Shown: positions 6,247 through 7,958 of the stretch, in pieces | Numbering within the stretch: the first letter of the stretch is position 1 | How the letters are laid out: each line of letters opens with the position of its first letter | Assembly: GCA_946481445.1 (NCBI GenBank) | Contig: CAMLOA010000068.1 | Location: 1 to 7,958, forward strand | DNA: 7,958 bases | Direction of reading: 5' to 3' | DNA from: an uncultured Devosia sp. | Lineage (GTDB): Bacteria; Pseudomonadota; Alphaproteobacteria; Rhizobiales; Devosiaceae | Notes under the pieces: model-generated | The model's database searches: none | The model's input: the letters and a program-made list of their open reading frames with translations, nothing else | Told to the model about the DNA's origin: nothing | Program-made: the position numbers and the translations under genes

Positions 6247-6891
6247 ATGACCACGAATTTCCTGTTCGACGGCCCCGAGGACGCGCGGGTCACCATCCTC
6301 CTCGCTCACGGCGCCGGGGCGCCGATGGACTCGGCCTCGATGAACGCCACCACAAAGGCGCTGGCGGCCGAAGGCTTCCGCGTCGCCCGTTTCGAATTCG
6401 GCTACATGGCCAGCCGCCGGACATCGGAAGGCAAGAAGCCGCCACCAAAGGCCGAGAAGGTCATGCCCGAATTCATCGCGGCGGTCGACGAACTCGGGCC
6501 CACCAACGGGCCGTTGATCATTGGCGGCAAATCCATGGGCGGACGCGTGGCCAGCATGGTGGCCGACGCCCTGTTCGGCGCCGGGCGCATCGCGGGCCTG
6601 CTCTGCATCGGCTATCCGTTCCACCCCCCGGGCCGACCGCAGCAATTGCGCACCGCGCACCTGCTCGGGCTCAAGACCCCTGCCCTGATCTGCCAGGGCA
6701 CGCGCGACGAGTTCGGCGATCGCTACGAGGTGGGTGAGTTCGGCCTGTCCGACGCCATCGAGGTCTTCTGGCTCGAGGATGGCGACCATGACCTCAAGCC
6801 GCGCAAGGCGATTTCCGGCTTCTCGACCGCCGATCACCTCAAGTCCCTGGCCGCCAAGGTCACCGAGTGGACCGCGCGCATCGCCCCGTGA
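6247..6891 (+). CDS. Alpha/beta hydrolase of the KANL3/Tex30 type
   Basis: This 214-residue protein is a compact alpha/beta-hydrolase-fold protein, close in layout to the family named after KANL3/Tex30. The substrate is unknown. Visible elements are the oxyanion-loop region LAHGAGAPMDS (19-29), the nucleophile elbow GGKSMGG with Ser96 (93-99), the acid in CQGTRDEFG (Asp154) and the His in DGDHDLKPRK (His181), so the catalytic triad looks intact. There is no signal peptide, so it is probably cytosolic. The ATG has GGAG 8 nt upstream. The stop codon overlaps the GTG start of the exonuclease III gene (GTGA), so the two are translationally coupled. Whether that means a shared role in repair or just compact packing cannot be told from sequence. 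It is separated from the NHEJ genes by the hairpin repeat and may have its own promoter, though none was recognised. Confidence 0.88.
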   Translation: MTTNFLFDGPEDARVTILLAHGAGAPMDSASMNATTKALAAEGFRVARFEFGYMASRRTSEGKKPPPKAEKVMPEFIAAVDELGPTNGPLIIGGKSMGGRVASMVADALFGAGRIAGLLCIGYPFHPPGRPQQLRTAHLLGLKTPALICQGTRDEFGDRYEVGEFGLSDAIEVFWLEDGDHDLKPRKAISGFSTADHLKSLAAKVTEWTARIAP

Positions 6892-7664
6892 AGATTGCCA
6901 CCTACAATATCAACGGCATCAACCGGCGCCTGCCCAACCTCATGGCGTGGCTGGCCGATGCCGCCCCTGACGTGGTCTGCCTGCAGGAACTCAAGGCCAC
7001 CGACCGGCAGTTTCCGGCCACCGCCCTGGCAGACGCCGGCTATGGCGCGGTCTGGCGGGGGGAGTCCTCGTGGAACGGCGTCGCCATCCTGGCCAAGGGG
7101 GCCGAACCAATTCTCACCAATGATGCCCTGCCGGGCAATCCGGACGACAAGCAGGCGCGGTATATCGAGGCCGCTGTCAACGGCGTACTCGTCGCCTGCC
7201 TCTACGCCCCCAATGGCAATCCCCGGCCGGGGCCGAAGTTCGACTACAAGCTGGCCTGGACACGGCGCCTGCTCGACCACGCCGCCGAACTCTGGAGCAC
7301 GGGGCTTCCGGTGGTGATCGCGGGGGATTTCAACATCGTGCCCGAGCCCCGCGACATCTACGAGACCACGTCCTACCGCGACAATGCCCTGGTACAGCCC
7401 GAGTGCCGCGCGCTCTATGCCGAGTTGCTGGCGCAGGGCTGGACCGACGCCATCCGCAAGAAGCATCCCGGCGAGACGATCTACACGTTCTGGGACTACA
7501 TGCGGAACCGCTGGCCCCGCAATGCCGGCCTGCGGCTGGACCACCTGCTGCTGAGTCGCACGCTCGCGCGCAGACTGCTCGCTGCGGGCGTGGATCGGGA
7601 TGTGCGGGGTGAAGAGGGCGCCAGCGACCACGCGCCCGCCTGGATCACGCTCAGACGGCCTTGA
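6888..7664 (+). CDS. xthA: Exonuclease III family AP endonuclease
   Basis: Exonuclease III enzymes cleave 5' to abasic sites in base-excision repair and also remove 3' blocking groups and digest 3' ends of duplex DNA, using a Mg-dependent endonuclease/exonuclease/phosphatase fold. The 258-residue product (usual length about 255-270) carries the whole active site: KIATYNING with Asn7, CLQELK with Glu34, YAPNG (106-110) with Tyr106, AGDFNIVP with Asp147 and Asn149, LDHLLLS with Asp218, and SDHAP with Asp247/His248. Translation is assigned to the GTG at 6888, since VKIATYN is the family N-terminus; an in-frame GTG at 6867 would add seven residues unlike the family. The start overlaps the hydrolase stop by 4 bp. 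Alphaproteobacteria often have more than one copy, so the symbol marks the family rather than a proven orthologue. The 3' end overlaps the convergent gene by 14 bp. Confidence 0.95.
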   Translation: MKIATYNINGINRRLPNLMAWLADAAPDVVCLQELKATDRQFPATALADAGYGAVWRGESSWNGVAILAKGAEPILTNDALPGNPDDKQARYIEAAVNGVLVACLYAPNGNPRPGPKFDYKLAWTRRLLDHAAELWSTGLPVVIAGDFNIVPEPRDIYETTSYRDNALVQPECRALYAELLAQGWTDAIRKKHPGETIYTFWDYMRNRWPRNAGLRLDHLLLSRTLARRLLAAGVDRDVRGEEGASDHAPAWITLRRP

Positions 7665-7958
7665 GCGCCTGCGCACGGTCCAGGGCCAGCGCCGCCGATA
7701 CCGCGGCGGCATTCTCCCCGGCCTGCCCCTTCTCGATGGAAGCGACCATGCGTTCGCGTTCGACGATTGCGGCAGCGCGATAGGCCGCACCGCTGGAGGC
7801 CTGGTCGGCGGTCAGCGCCAGGGCCAGGGTCAGTTCCACGACGCCCGTTACCGAGCGGAGCAGGACATTGTCGGAGCACTCGGCCATAATGCGATGGACC
7901 TCGAGGCAAGCCAGGCCGAACTGCTCGATATTGTCGGGGGCCGAGCTCATCTGATGCA
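7651..7958 (-). CDS. FCD-like C-terminal part of a probable GntR-family regulator (5' end outside window)
   Basis: About 100 residues are visible on the minus strand, all helical in character. The segment CLEVHRIMAECSDNVLL (near residues 15-31 counted from the ATG at 7950) resembles the FHRALAEASGNPLL motif of FCD ligand-binding domains. The C-terminal AIVERERMVASIEKGQAGENAAAV resembles the EHRAILEAIRAGDAEAA stretch that closes that domain. The frame stays open to the window edge, so the ATG at 7950 may be internal and an N-terminal winged-helix domain could lie beyond it; none is visible here. Two positions that are usually metal-binding His in FCD appear replaced (ERER for EHRA, ALDRA for AHLE). 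A short standalone hypothetical protein is the alternative. It is convergent with the exonuclease gene, with no terminator between them. Confidence 0.5.
   Translation of the reverse strand, partial: HQMSSAPDNIEQFGLACLEVHRIMAECSDNVLLRSVTGVVELTLALALTADQASSGAAYRAAAIVERERMVASIEKGQAGENAAAVSAALALDRAQALKAV

Noticed and set aside
3979..6837. A 952-codon open frame on the minus strand opposite the end of ligD, ku, the TPR gene and the hydrolase
   Set aside because: It is a by-product of GC-rich codon usage. The opposite strand has four genes with intact conserved motifs, and the antisense translation shows no recognisable domain.
6867..6887. Upstream GTG start for the exonuclease III gene
   Set aside because: It would add MDRAHRP, unlike the family, which begins at or just before KIATYN. 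The GTG at 6888 forms the usual overlap with the preceding stop.

Overview
The window is a GC-rich bacterial contig end. It reads as an alphaproteobacterium of the Hyphomicrobiales (rhizobia/Devosia-like). The basis is codon composition, a LigD with phosphoesterase-ligase-polymerase order paired with a rhizobial-type Ku, a phnM-phnN pair, and a GC-rich CCCTCCCC...GGGGAGGG intergenic palindrome of a kind I associate with this order. The genus is a guess.

Layout. Bases 1-34 are not genomic: they match the Illumina TruSeq read-2 adapter exactly, so the true sequence starts at base 35. From there to about 1504 the minus strand carries phnM followed by phnN, which overlaps it by 4 bp and is cut off by the contig end. 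Both belong to the C-P lyase route of phosphonate use. A 120-bp divergent intergenic region (1505-1624) separates them from the plus-strand genes. It holds a candidate PHO box facing phnM and two short dyads.

The plus strand then runs ligD (1625-4063), ku (TTG start, 4105-5007) and a BRCT/HTH/TPR protein (5014-6084). They are closely spaced (41 bp and 6 bp) and look like one non-homologous end-joining (NHEJ) operon. Ku would hold the broken DNA ends while LigD trims, fills and seals them. The third protein has no established role that I know of, but its predicted BRCT domain and TPRs suggest an adaptor or regulator. It is the best candidate for something undescribed here. After a 162-bp gap containing a duplicated GC-rich hairpin repeat, an alpha/beta hydrolase (6247-6891) is translationally coupled by a GTGA overlap to an exonuclease III family AP endonuclease (6888-7664).

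At the right edge the minus strand has the 3' part of a small-molecule-responsive regulator-like gene (FCD-like). It converges on the exonuclease gene with a 14-bp overlap and runs off the window. No rRNA, tRNA, CRISPR array, transposase or prophage gene was seen. The plus-strand block reads as a DNA-repair island next to a phosphonate operon.
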